From positions 186,001 to 250,000 of the forward strand of contig JAHBWW010000004.1 in assembly GCA_019636795.1 (NCBI GenBank): a DNA stretch of 64,000 bases, read 5' to 3'. Numbering within the stretch: the first letter of the stretch is position 1; each line of letters starts with the position of its first letter. Shown in pieces: positions 34,324-42,618 of the stretch. Source of the stretch: Phycisphaeraceae bacterium. Its GTDB lineage: Bacteria > Planctomycetota > Phycisphaerae > Phycisphaerales > UBA1924. The notes under the pieces are model-generated. The model searched no databases. It was given only the letters and a program-made list of their open reading frames with translations, and was not told where the DNA came from. The position numbers and the translations under genes are program-made.

Positions 34324-36612
34324 TTACTTCTTGACCGCGTCGAGGCGGTCCTGAAGTTCGCCGATCAGATACTGCAGCAGCGGCTTCTCGGCGGGCGGAG
34401 CCTGATTGAGCGCGGCCTTGGCCTGACGGATCGCGTCGGGCAGAACCATCGCGAGCATCTCGACAGGAATCGTGTCAACCTGATCGAGCATCTGCATCGC
34501 GTAGTCCTGCAACTGCGGGTCCAGATCCTCGAACGCAATGCGCTCGAACTCGGCGCCTTGTGCCGGAGCAGAGGCAGGCGCAGCACCGACGGCCGCATCG
34601 CCCCAGCCGACTTCCTCAGCCGGGAGATCGAGCTCTCCCTTACTGATGATGATCGCGCTTGACGATTCGATCTCGTCGCTGATCGGCTCGACGCGCCCGC
34701 CGATATGGCGAGCCAGGAAGGCTTCGACGACGCTGTTGAAGGCGATGTTGTTCTCAGGCTTGGCAAAGCCGTGGCCCTCGTCGGGGAAGAGGACATAGGT
34801 GACGGGCAGACCCTTCTTCTGCATCGCGTGGACGATCTGATCGCTCTCGGCCTGCTTGACGCGCGGGTCGTTGGCGCCCTGACCGATCAGCAGCGGACGG
34901 ACGATCTCATCGACGTGAGTGAGCGGGGACATGTCGCGGAGTTTGCGGCGGCCTTCGGGCGTGCGCTTGTCGGCGACGCGCTTGGCGAAGAGCTCGACCA
35001 TCGGCGCCCAGTAGGGCGGGACGGATTCGAGAAGGGTGATGAGGTTTGACGGGCCGACGATCGAGATGCCGGCCGCGAAGACTTCGGGTGTGAAGGTCAT
35101 GCCGGCCAGAGCGGCGTATCCGCCATAACTTCCGCCCATGATGGCGACGCGGTCCTTGTCGGCCACGCCGCGCGCGATGGCCCAGTCGACGGCGTCGAGC
35201 AGGTCGTTGTGCATCGAGTCGGCCCACTCGCCGTCGCCGGCGTTGACGAAGGCTTTGCCGAGGCCGGTTGAGCCGCGGAAGTTGACGCTCAGCACGGCGT
35301 AGCCGCGATTGGCGAGCCACTGGTGGTATGGATTGAAACCCCACGAGTCGCGTGCCCACGGTCCGCCGTGGACGAGCAGGACCATCGGCAAGGGCCCGGA
35401 GGGCGTTGCGTCGCCGTCGGTGTCGGACCAGACGGGGAGGGTGAGGTAGCCGGTGAGGGTGAGGCCGTCGCGCGAGGGAACCTCAATCGGGTGCATGGTG
35501 GCGAGCGGGAGGCCTTCGAGTTTGCTGCTGCTGGTGAAAAGTTTGCGGGCGTTGCCGGCGGCGCGATCGTAGAAGAAGAAGGCGGTGGGGCCGTTGTCGC
35601 GGCGGAAGGAGACGATCCACTTCGAGTCGTCGAGGCTGCGGCTGCTGACGTTGAGTTCGCCATCGTCGAGGGTGCGGAGGTAAGCCAGGTCCTTAGCGAC
35701 CTTGGGCGAGAGGACGGTCCACTCGGTGCGGAGGTAGCTGGTGGCGACGGCTTCGACTTCGGAGGTGATGGGATTGACCATCGCGCCGGCGACATCGGAC
35801 TTGGTGCCTTCGAAGATGACCTTGGAAGCGCCGGTTTCAAGATTGGTCACTGTGAGTGCCGAGAGATTGCGGCCTCGGCTATCGACGGCAAAGACATTTT
35901 CTCCCTTGCGGTCGAGGCCGGCGAAATTGGTGGTCATCGCGTCTTCGTAGGGGATGGTCTGGAAGGGGAGGATCTCGTCGTTGCGGACGAGGTGGTAGCT
36001 GGTGGAGCCGTCGGTGTTCATCTCGGAGACCATGCGGACGCGCATGGAGTCATCGACGGTGACGCCTGCAAAGCGGGGATTCTCGAAGAGGAGTTTGCGT
36101 TCGCCGGATTCGGCGTTGATGAGATAGACGTCGTGGTATCGGCGGTCGCGGTCGTTGAGACCGATGGCCAGAACATCGGGAGAGTCTTCGCTGACATTGA
36201 CGATGGTGGCGCGGGTGCCTTCGAAGGGGGTGAGATCGACTTCTTCGCCGGACTCGAGATTGACTGAGTAGGCGCGCCAGTTTTCGTCGCCTCCGCGATC
36301 CTGGAGATAGACGATGTGGGTGCCATTGGGCATCCAGAAGTACTGCCGGATGCCGCGATCGTCGTCGCCGGTGATTGGGAAGGCACTGTCGAGATCGTCG
36401 AGTGGTGCGACCCAGACGTTGAGGACGTCATTGACGGGGGCGATGAATGAAACGCGCTCGCCGTCGGGGCTGATCTGGACGCCGATGCGTTCGGGGTTGC
36501 CAAAGAGGATCTCGCGCGGGATGAGCGGGACTGAGTCGGGCTGGGCGGCGAACGCGAGAGCAGAGGAGAAAGCCAGCGCGGCGGTGCAGATGGATGAGGT
36601 GAAAACGCGCAT
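34324..36612 (-). CDS. secreted S9-family prolyl-oligopeptidase-like peptidase with C-terminal extension (762 aa)
   Basis: The ATG at 36612 follows AAAGGACA and gives a signal peptide ending ALAFAAQ. A seven-bladed propeller-type region (about 25-380; VQISPDGERVSFIAP, WMPNGTHIVYLQDRGG) precedes the alpha/beta hydrolase. The nucleophile Ser is in MGGSYGGYAALAG, the Asp in GQGANDPRVKQAES and the His in FPDEGHGFA. About 115 residues follow the usual end of the fold: an Ala/Pro linker and a helical segment (QLQDYAMQMLDQVDTIP ... LIGELQDRLDAVKK) that I do not recognise. It probably degrades peptides outside the cytoplasm. Confidence 0.93.
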   Translation of the reverse strand: MRVFTSSICTAALAFSSALAFAAQPDSVPLIPREILFGNPERIGVQISPDGERVSFIAPVNDVLNVWVAPLDDLDSAFPITGDDDRGIRQYFWMPNGTHIVYLQDRGGDENWRAYSVNLESGEEVDLTPFEGTRATIVNVSEDSPDVLAIGLNDRDRRYHDVYLINAESGERKLLFENPRFAGVTVDDSMRVRMVSEMNTDGSTSYHLVRNDEILPFQTIPYEDAMTTNFAGLDRKGENVFAVDSRGRNLSALTVTNLETGASKVIFEGTKSDVAGAMVNPITSEVEAVATSYLRTEWTVLSPKVAKDLAYLRTLDDGELNVSSRSLDDSKWIVSFRRDNGPTAFFFYDRAAGNARKLFTSSSKLEGLPLATMHPIEVPSRDGLTLTGYLTLPVWSDTDGDATPSGPLPMVLLVHGGPWARDSWGFNPYHQWLANRGYAVLSVNFRGSTGLGKAFVNAGDGEWADSMHNDLLDAVDWAIARGVADKDRVAIMGGSYGGYAALAGMTFTPEVFAAGISIVGPSNLITLLESVPPYWAPMVELFAKRVADKRTPEGRRKLRDMSPLTHVDEIVRPLLIGQGANDPRVKQAESDQIVHAMQKKGLPVTYVLFPDEGHGFAKPENNIAFNSVVEAFLARHIGGRVEPISDEIESSSAIIISKGELDLPAEEVGWGDAAVGAAPASAPAQGAEFERIAFEDLDPQLQDYAMQMLDQVDTIPVEMLAMVLPDAIRQAKAALNQAPPAEKPLLQYLIGELQDRLDAVKK

Positions 36613-37184
36613 TGATCGGTTGTCCTTTATGTTGGGTAAATGCTTTGTGTTGGACGGGATTGTAGTGGGGTGGGTCGGGTTCGGTGCGAAACGGGTTGCA
36701 GGGGACATCAAGGGGCGCGAGGACGCGTGTGTGCGCACGATGAGTGGCAGTGAGTGCGGGGCGGAGGGCGGTAAGTCGGTTGGGGTGAAGAGGCCAAAAA
36801 AATAATTGAGTTGGGCGTGGGAGGTGCGGAAGGCGGGCCAGGGTGTGCGCACAGCGGTGACGGTTGTGGTCATGGGGAGAGGCGAGCAAGGCACACCGAC
36901 CGCGAAGCAGCGGTCGGTGGCACGGGGAGGTGTATCACGGATCGTGGTTGGTGGCTCAACCTGTGTGAACGAGACCCGGATCTTTGGGCGGGGGATCGCT
37001 CGGTGAGATTGGGTGGTTGGGGTGCGCCCAAAGATCCGGCGTCTAGAGAATGGTTGGGAAGTTGATGTTGTTGATGTTGATGACGTTGTTAGGGGACAAT
37101 CGGACACCGACCGCGAAGCAGCGGTCGGTGGCACGGGGAGGGTTTTTGGTGCCGCCCTACCCAAGAGCCGGGGCCCTTCGCTCT
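36613..37184. repeat. gene-free region with composite hairpin repeats (left cluster)
   Basis: Module A hairpins (CACCGACCGC / GCGGTCGGTG) lie at 36894-36919 and 37105-37130. Module B, a 64-bp unit whose ends pair as CCGGATCTTTGGGCG / CGCCCAAAGATCCGG, lies at 36976-37039. A GTTGATG-type microsatellite (about 37060-37085) links B to the next A. The same parts recur to the right of the orphan gene. No gene seen. Confidence 0.88.
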
Positions 37185-37685
37185 TCAACCGTCAAAGTAA
37201 GCCGACTCTGGATGGAAATCATCGGAGAGCACCAGAATAAGATCATGGCTACCGATCAGGTCGCCTGCGTCGTGGATGTGCATCTCATGCGATTCCTCTC
37301 CCATACTCAGGTTCAAATGCGTGATCTCTCCACTATCGAGCAGCTCCTGCGCGGTCGGGGCACGCTCGTCAGGAATCTGCCAGAAGCGAGCGACCGCTGA
37401 CTCGATGGTCGGTATGGCCTCGTGGAGAATCCGATCAAGGTCATTGACCCATTGGTCAAACTGCCGCTCGAGTGCTGTTACGAAGTGTGTCATGTCGAGG
37501 ACATTTACTTCAGGTAACCAGATGACCAGTCGGAGCCCTAATGGACAGAGGCGAACCCGCCGAGTTGGGATCGTGAGTCGCTCAGACGCTTCGTAGAGGT
37601 GCAAATCAGATTCGAGTTTGAGCGTGCCAAGGCGACGAGATTCAATCGCCGGAGGATAAGTGACTTTATTTTGCTTGCGAGGCAT
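37185..37685 (-). CDS. hypothetical protein between hairpin-repeat clusters (166 aa)
   Basis: The ATG at 37685 starts MPRKQNKVTYPPAIESRRLG. The sequence has a beta-rich front half (LRLVIWLPEVN), a helical middle (HFVTALERQFDQWVNDLDRILHE, IESAVARFWQIPD) and an acidic, His-containing end (GEESHEMHIHDAG). There is no signal peptide and no recognised family. It is isolated, with composite hairpin repeats on both sides. A small soluble immunity- or antitoxin-like protein is one possibility, but nothing in it proves this. Confidence 0.6.
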   Translation of the reverse strand: MPRKQNKVTYPPAIESRRLGTLKLESDLHLYEASERLTIPTRRVRLCPLGLRLVIWLPEVNVLDMTHFVTALERQFDQWVNDLDRILHEAIPTIESAVARFWQIPDERAPTAQELLDSGEITHLNLSMGEESHEMHIHDAGDLIGSHDLILVLSDDFHPESAYFDG

Positions 37686-38213
37686 CGAATTAAACCTCCG
37701 TTGCGTGGTAGTACAGGTGGCATGAACCATCGGTTACGGGGGACACACTCCTGCCGGAGATGTTTGGCACCGAAGTCCGAGACCAGACAATATGGATTGT
37801 CTCGGGCGTCTGGTGGCTTTATCCGGTGAACCGGGTCGCTAGGCAGCAAGTCACACCGACCACTCAGAGCTTTCCGATCGGGGACATGGTGAGCGTGACC
37901 CGGATCTTTGGGCGGGGAGCGTTGGGAGAGTTTGGGTGGTTAGGGTGCGCCCAAAGATCCGGCGTCTAGAGCATGGTTGGAAATTTGATGTTGATGATAC
38001 TGATGATGTTGATGATGTTGATCAAGGACAATCGGACACCGACCACTCAGAGCCGTGGTCGGTGGCACGGGGAGGTGTATCACGGATCGTGGTTGGTGGC
38101 TCAACCTGTGTGAACGAGACCCGGATCTTTGGGCGGGGGAGCGCTGGGTGAGATTGGGTGGTTAGGGTGCGCCCAAAGATCCGGCGTCTAGAGCATGGTT
38201 GGGAATTAGGGGG
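37686..38213. repeat. gene-free region with composite hairpin repeats (right cluster)
   Basis: A broken module A (left arm only, 37854-37870) is followed by module B at 37899-37962, a GATGATGTT microsatellite (about 37985-38025), module A at 38037-38064 (stem CACCGACCAC / GTGGTCGGTG) and module B at 38121-38184. The last ends 30 bp from the stop of the next minus-strand gene. Confidence 0.88.
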
Positions 38214-39638
38214 TTAATGGTCGATTGGCGCGGAGGCTTTTTGCCATGCGAGGAAGCCGCCTTGGAGGTTGATGACTTCGCGGCCTTGGCGTTTGAGGAA
38301 TGCGGCGGCGCGAGCGGAGCGGAACCCGCTTCGGCAGTTGATGAGGATGGGCGAAGCAGCAGGGAGTTTGTCGAGATGGGCGGCGAGGCGAGTGTGGGCG
38401 AGGTTGGTGGCACCGGGGATGTGGCCTTCGGAGAACTCGGTGGCGCGGCGGACATCGAGGAGCCCGACATCGCGGCGTTGAACGAGGGGGAGAGCATCTG
38501 CCACGGAGAGTTCGCTGATGGCAGCGAGGTTGGGGGCGGTTGCGAGTTCGAGGGGCGGGAGCCAGCCTTTGATGCGGTCGAGGCCGATGCGGATGAGATC
38601 GCGGACGGCTTCGTCGAGGCGTTCGGGCGCGACGACGAGGTAGATATCTTCGGTATCGCGGACCATTGAGCCGGCATCGGTGTTGAAGGATTTGACGAGA
38701 GGAAACGAGAGTGAGCCGGGGATGTGACCGGTGCGGAAGTCGTCCCATGGGCGGGTGTCGATGATGGCGACGGCGCGTGGATCGAGGGCGCGGAAGGTTT
38801 CGAGGGGGAGGTGTGGGGGCGATGGGACTTGGCCGAGGATGCGCGGGCCGAGTTTGTTGTCGCGTTTCATGTTGGCGAAGTAGAGGGGTGGCTCGGGCTG
38901 GCCTGCGAGGATGAAGTCGACGAAGTGCTGTTCGGTGGATGCGGCGTTGATGGCGGGGTTGAAGCGTTTTTCGTAGCCGATGGTGCTGGTGGGGATTGCT
39001 CCGAGCGCCTTGCCACAGGCGCTGCCTGCGCCGTGCGCGGGCCAGACCTGAACGAAGTCGGGGAGGGAATCGAGGGTGCGGATTGTTTTGTAGAGGCGGC
39101 GTGCGGAAGGTTCCATGTTTCCGAGTTGGCCTGCGGCGGTTTCGAGGAGGTCGGGGCGGCCGAGATCGCCGACGAAGAGAAAGTCGCCGGTGACGAGAGC
39201 GATGGGTTCGGTCGCGCCGGAGCCGTGATCGGTGATGAGGAAGACGATGTGTTCGGGAGTATGTCCTGGGGTGTGGATGGCTTTGAGTTCGATGTTGCCG
39301 ATGTGGAAAGAGTCGCCATTCTTGAGCAGTGTGTGTGGGTAGGAGCCTCCGCTTTGTCTTTTGTCGAGCCAGGAGTACTTCCAGTCGGCATCGCCTTCGT
39401 CGGAGACGTAGACCCTGGCGGCGATTTGTTCGGCGAGTTCGCGTGATCCTGAGATGAAGTCGGCGTGGATGTGGGTTTCGGCGGTGGCGACGATGCGCAG
39501 GCCATTGGCGGTTGCGAGGTTGATGTAGCGATCGACATCACGCTCCGGGTCGATGATGACTGCTTCGCCGGTCTTCTGGCATCCGATGAGATAGGCGGCC
39601 TGGGCGAGTTTGTCGTCGTAGATCATGCGCATGAACAC
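38214..39638 (-). CDS. MBL-fold hydrolase fused to two rhodanese domains (474 aa)
   Basis: The metallo-beta-lactamase domain (about 1-245) has TAETHIHADFISG, HTPGHTPEHIVF and VTGDFLFVGDLGRPD, the persulfide-dioxygenase (ETHE1-like) type of metal motif. Rhodanese domain 1 (about 265-360; IIDTRPWDDFRTGHIPGS) lacks Cys at its active loop (VVAPERLDE). Rhodanese domain 2 (about 370-474; LLDVRRATEFSEGHIPGA) keeps it in INCRSGFRSA. Such fusions oxidise glutathione- or protein-bound sulfane sulfur, with the active rhodanese moving sulfur. It lies at the end of the nos block, 97 bp after the VOC gene. Confidence 0.9.
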   Translation of the reverse strand: MFMRMIYDDKLAQAAYLIGCQKTGEAVIIDPERDVDRYINLATANGLRIVATAETHIHADFISGSRELAEQIAARVYVSDEGDADWKYSWLDKRQSGGSYPHTLLKNGDSFHIGNIELKAIHTPGHTPEHIVFLITDHGSGATEPIALVTGDFLFVGDLGRPDLLETAAGQLGNMEPSARRLYKTIRTLDSLPDFVQVWPAHGAGSACGKALGAIPTSTIGYEKRFNPAINAASTEQHFVDFILAGQPEPPLYFANMKRDNKLGPRILGQVPSPPHLPLETFRALDPRAVAIIDTRPWDDFRTGHIPGSLSFPLVKSFNTDAGSMVRDTEDIYLVVAPERLDEAVRDLIRIGLDRIKGWLPPLELATAPNLAAISELSVADALPLVQRRDVGLLDVRRATEFSEGHIPGATNLAHTRLAAHLDKLPAASPILINCRSGFRSARAAAFLKRQGREVINLQGGFLAWQKASAPIDH

Positions 39639-39735
39639 GGTGAGGACTCCTTGGGGGAGGGATTTTGTGCGCGTGATTATTGTGCGCTGGCTGGGCGAGC
39701 GTGCAGTGCGAGCGGGAGATGGCGAGGGAGGGAAG

Positions 39736-40113
39736 TCAGGCCTTGTTCATTGACTTCCAGAGGCCGATGATGTTGCCTTCGGGGTCGCTGAACCATGCGA
39801 ACCAGCCCATGCCCGGGACTTCCTGCTTGGGGATGACGGTTTTGCCGCCGAGTTTTTCGGCTTTGGCGAGGGTTGATTCGATATCTTCGACGAGGGCGTA
39901 GATGGTGACGTATTGATGAGGCGGGTGGCCGAGAGAGGTGATGTGGCCTCCGATGCCGTCGGTTTTTTTCTCGGCGTATGGGCCGAGGTTGCCGATCATG
40001 GACATGCTGGGCATGCCGGACTCGTACTTCCAGCCGAAGAGTGTGGAGTAGAAGTCGCTGGTTTTGGAGAGGTCTTTGCAGCCGATTTCGAAATGGACGA
40101 TTGGTGCGGGCAT
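39736..40113 (-). CDS. VOC-family (glyoxalase-like) protein (125 aa)
   Basis: A single vicinal-oxygen-chelate domain pair: IVHFEIGCKDLSKTSDFYSTLFGW with the first-module His/Glu pattern, and WFAWFSDPEGNIIGLWK at the end with the metal-ligand Glu position. Members bind metals and act as lyases, dioxygenases or resistance proteins; the substrate cannot be inferred. Same strand as its neighbours. Confidence 0.85.
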   Translation of the reverse strand: MPAPIVHFEIGCKDLSKTSDFYSTLFGWKYESGMPSMSMIGNLGPYAEKKTDGIGGHITSLGHPPHQYVTIYALVEDIESTLAKAEKLGGKTVIPKQEVPGMGWFAWFSDPEGNIIGLWKSMNKA

Positions 40114-40243
40114 GATGAGGCTCCTGCGTTTTAGATTGAGGATGACGCTGATGACGGGTTCATAACTTGGGTGTCATGATACCAGAGAAGGGCAAGTTTG
40201 AGTCATGGGGAGCGGCTACGGGCCGTACTTTTGCCTGCGGGCA

Positions 40244-40693
40244 TTACTTTTTGCGGCTGACGGGTGGGTTCATGAGCGATGTGCAGGTTGAGTTTTTGGT
40301 GTTTGTGGCAAGGATCTCAGCGAGCGAGGTGCGGCATAACTCTTGCTCGATCATCGCGAGGGCATCGTCGAGGCGTCGATGGAGCGGGCAGAGATTGACA
40401 TGTTCGGGATTGCCGAGGGGGCATTTTGTAATTCGGTCGATCTGGTCAACAGCGTTGACGACATCGAGCATCGAGATCTGCGCGGGGGTGCGGGCGAGCG
40501 TGAATCCTCCGTTTGGTCCGCGTTGAGAGGTGATGAGTTCGGCGACAACAAGGTCGCGGAGAATCTTGGAGAGGTAGCCTTTGGGGACTTGCGTGTGGTC
40601 TGCGATGGCTTTGCTGTTGACTGATGAATCGGGGGTGAGGGAGGCGAGGTGGATCATTGCGCGGAGGGCGTATTCGACAGTTTGTGAGAGCAT
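40244..40693 (-). CDS. Rrf2-family transcription regulator with Cys pair (149 aa)
   Basis: Winged helix (SQTVEYALRAMIHLA, AIADHTQVPKGYLSKILRDL, LITSQRGPNGGFTLAR) followed by the sensor region KCPLGNPEHVNLCPLHRRLD, with two Cys about 11 residues apart and a third in ELCRTS. Rrf2 proteins such as NsrR and IscR bind an Fe-S cluster there and sense NO, oxygen or cluster status. Its position beside the N2O reductase genes suggests control of that operon by nitrogen oxides or redox state. It is the second of two adjacent paralogues. Confidence 0.88.
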   Translation of the reverse strand: MLSQTVEYALRAMIHLASLTPDSSVNSKAIADHTQVPKGYLSKILRDLVVAELITSQRGPNGGFTLARTPAQISMLDVVNAVDQIDRITKCPLGNPEHVNLCPLHRRLDDALAMIEQELCRTSLAEILATNTKNSTCTSLMNPPVSRKK

Positions 40694-40737
40694 GGTCAGG
40701 TTGTTCCGTAGCGTTGAGATTGAGGCTGGCGGCTTGA

Positions 40738-41184
40738 TTATGTGATAAGAGTAGGCGGATATCCGGGATTGTCAGTTGGAGCCGTATTGCGATCGGACAC
40801 ACGGAGGAGGCTTTCGAGTGATGTGGTGGCGAAGTGATTGAGAATGTAGGTGAGTGCGTCGTCGAGGCATTGATCGAGTGGGGTGTTGGCGATGTGCTGT
40901 GGTTTGTCGGACGGGTGAGAGTCGTTGCGGCGGATCGGGTCGACGGCGTTTAGGATGTCGAGGACGGAGATGGTGGACGGGTTGCGAGCGAGGACGAATC
41001 CGCCGTTGCGTCCGCGATATGACTTAACAAGATTTGCACGGACGAGGTTTCGCATGATCTTTGAGAGGTAGCCTCGGGGTACATGAGTCGCGTCGGCGAT
41101 GACCTGGCTGGTGGTTGCGATCGAGCCCAGCAAGGCGAGGTGGCTCATGGCGCGTAGAGCGTATTCGACTGACTGCGAGACCAT
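40738..41184 (-). CDS. Rrf2-family transcription regulator lacking the Cys cluster (148 aa)
   Basis: Start at the ATG at 41184 (SQSVEYALRAMSHLAL). The winged helix is very like its neighbour (VIADATHVPRGYLSKIMRNL, SYRGRNGGFVLAR). In the sensor region the Cys residues are replaced (DSHPSDKPQHIANTPLDQCLDD) leaving a single Cys, so it probably cannot hold the same Fe-S cluster. It could use a different ligand set with His residues or act as a cluster-free repressor. It sits 49 bp downstream of nosL. Confidence 0.87.
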   Translation of the reverse strand: MVSQSVEYALRAMSHLALLGSIATTSQVIADATHVPRGYLSKIMRNLVRANLVKSYRGRNGGFVLARNPSTISVLDILNAVDPIRRNDSHPSDKPQHIANTPLDQCLDDALTYILNHFATTSLESLLRVSDRNTAPTDNPGYPPTLIT

Positions 41185-41233
41185 TGGGTAACTCCGAGCA
41201 TTCTTGCCCACCAACATTGGATGTTCAGCAAGG

Positions 41234-41734
41234 TTACGGGGAGGTGTAGCGGCGTTGCTTCCATGCGATTCGGGCATCAGCGAGTTGTGCGAGATCGAGA
41301 ACCATTCCGCCGTGAGTCTCGGCTGCGGCGATGGCGTCTGATTTGGTTGAGTAGGCGACGATGCCGGAGCCCATTGGGGTGTAGAGCGTTTGAGGATCGG
41401 TGAAGAGGAAGGAGGCGTTTTCGGCCTGGACCCAGTGACGTGTGTTGTGGTCGTGGACGTATCGCTCGATGATGTTGAAGCCGGGGAGACCCTTGTGCTC
41501 GTGATCAAGCATGCATCCGATGTCATCGTAGAGCAGGTGTTCGCGCAGGCCGCGAGACTCGACGAGGAGGCTGCTTGAACAACGATCTTCGCTGACGAGC
41601 ATGCCACATTCGGCGCATTCGCTGCGTCCGAGGCGGAGTTCTGGGGGGCCTTGGAGGGATGTGCGGCCGCAGGCGGCGAGGGTTGCGGCGATGGCGATGA
41701 GTGTGATGGTGCGTATGCGAATGTATGTATTCAT
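41234..41734 (-). CDS. nosL: NosL, copper-binding lipoprotein (166 aa)
   Basis: The ATG at 41734 overlaps the nosY stop by 4 bp and follows GGAGG. The lipoprotein signal ends at LAACGR. The segment SECAECGMLVSEDRCSS holds the Cys/Met Cu(I)-binding motif of NosL, which supplies copper for the CuZ centre of N2O reductase. FNIIERYVHDHNTRHWVQAENASFL and PMGSGIVAYSTKSDA are typical of the fold. Confidence 0.93.
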   Translation of the reverse strand: MNTYIRIRTITLIAIAATLAACGRTSLQGPPELRLGRSECAECGMLVSEDRCSSSLLVESRGLREHLLYDDIGCMLDHEHKGLPGFNIIERYVHDHNTRHWVQAENASFLFTDPQTLYTPMGSGIVAYSTKSDAIAAAETHGGMVLDLAQLADARIAWKQRRYTSP

Positions 41735-42618
41735 AGTGGGGACCTCCGAGAGAGCAGGAATGATGCGAGGAGCAATGGGATGAAGATCCAGACGATGAGG
41801 CATCCTGCGAAGATGGCGTGAAGGAGGCTGCCATATTCCTCGGTTGCGTAGAGGCCTGCCGGTCCGAGGACATCGATGCTGGCGTCAACGGCGTGGAGAG
41901 ACCACATCTTAAAGACTTGAAGCGGGTTTGCGAGTGAAAGGGCAAAGAGTTGCTCGATGCGGAGTCGCAAGGCGACTGCTCCGGCCATGAGCGCGAGGTC
42001 GGTGACGAAGACGAGTGTGAGCCAGACGAAGATGGCGGTTCCGACTGCGACGGAGGAACGGCGGGCGAGTACGGAGATGAGAAATCCGAGACTGAGCATG
42101 CCGAGCGCGAGAAGGAATGAGAGTCCGGCGAGCCAGAGGATGCTTGTTTGAGAAGTGCGCAGGCCCTTCCACGCGAGGATGATCGCGCAGGTGCCCAGTC
42201 CAAGGGCGATTGACGCGAGAAGCGCCCCACCGAGACCGAGGTACTTTCCGAGAAGAACTTCGGAGCGTGAGATTGGCTGAGCGAGGAGATAGGCGAGCAT
42301 TCCGCGTTCCCGGTCGGAGGCGATTGCAGCGGCACCAGCGGTGAGAGCCATGAGCGGTACTACGAGGAGGACGAGATTGACGAGTCCTGCGGTGGTGCGG
42401 CCGAAACCGGAGAGGCCGATTCCTCCGGTGCCTGCGGCCGAGACGAAGGAGACTGCCAGGCCGAGGATGACGAAGGCGATGGAGTAGAGGAGGAACCACC
42501 GGCTGCGGATTGCGTCGCGCAGTTCGCGGTGTGCAACGGTGAGGATGTTGCGGAGTGCGGATGGCGGTGATTTGTGTGCAGGAGAGTGCCCGTGCAATGA
42601 AGTGGAGAGAGTTGTCAT
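41731..42618 (-). CDS. nosY: NosY, ABC transporter permease for NosZ maturation (295 aa)
   Basis: ABC-2-type permease with six predicted helices. It begins with a soluble N-terminus and VAHRELRDAIRSRWFLLYS, and has ASDRERGMLAYLLAQPISR, a conserved NosY segment. With NosF and NosD it forms the complex that provides sulfur or copper for CuZ assembly. It overlaps nosF (42615-42618) and nosL (41731-41734) by 4 bp each. Confidence 0.93.
   Translation of the reverse strand: MTTLSTSLHGHSPAHKSPPSALRNILTVAHRELRDAIRSRWFLLYSIAFVILGLAVSFVSAAGTGGIGLSGFGRTTAGLVNLVLLVVPLMALTAGAAAIASDRERGMLAYLLAQPISRSEVLLGKYLGLGGALLASIALGLGTCAIILAWKGLRTSQTSILWLAGLSFLLALGMLSLGFLISVLARRSSVAVGTAIFVWLTLVFVTDLALMAGAVALRLRIEQLFALSLANPLQVFKMWSLHAVDASIDVLGPAGLYATEEYGSLLHAIFAGCLIVWIFIPLLLASFLLSRRSPL

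Noticed and set aside
36976-37039. Module B as an intrinsic terminator
   Set aside because: The 15-bp arms are separated by a 34-nt loop and lack a T-tract; three dispersed copies fit a repeat element better.
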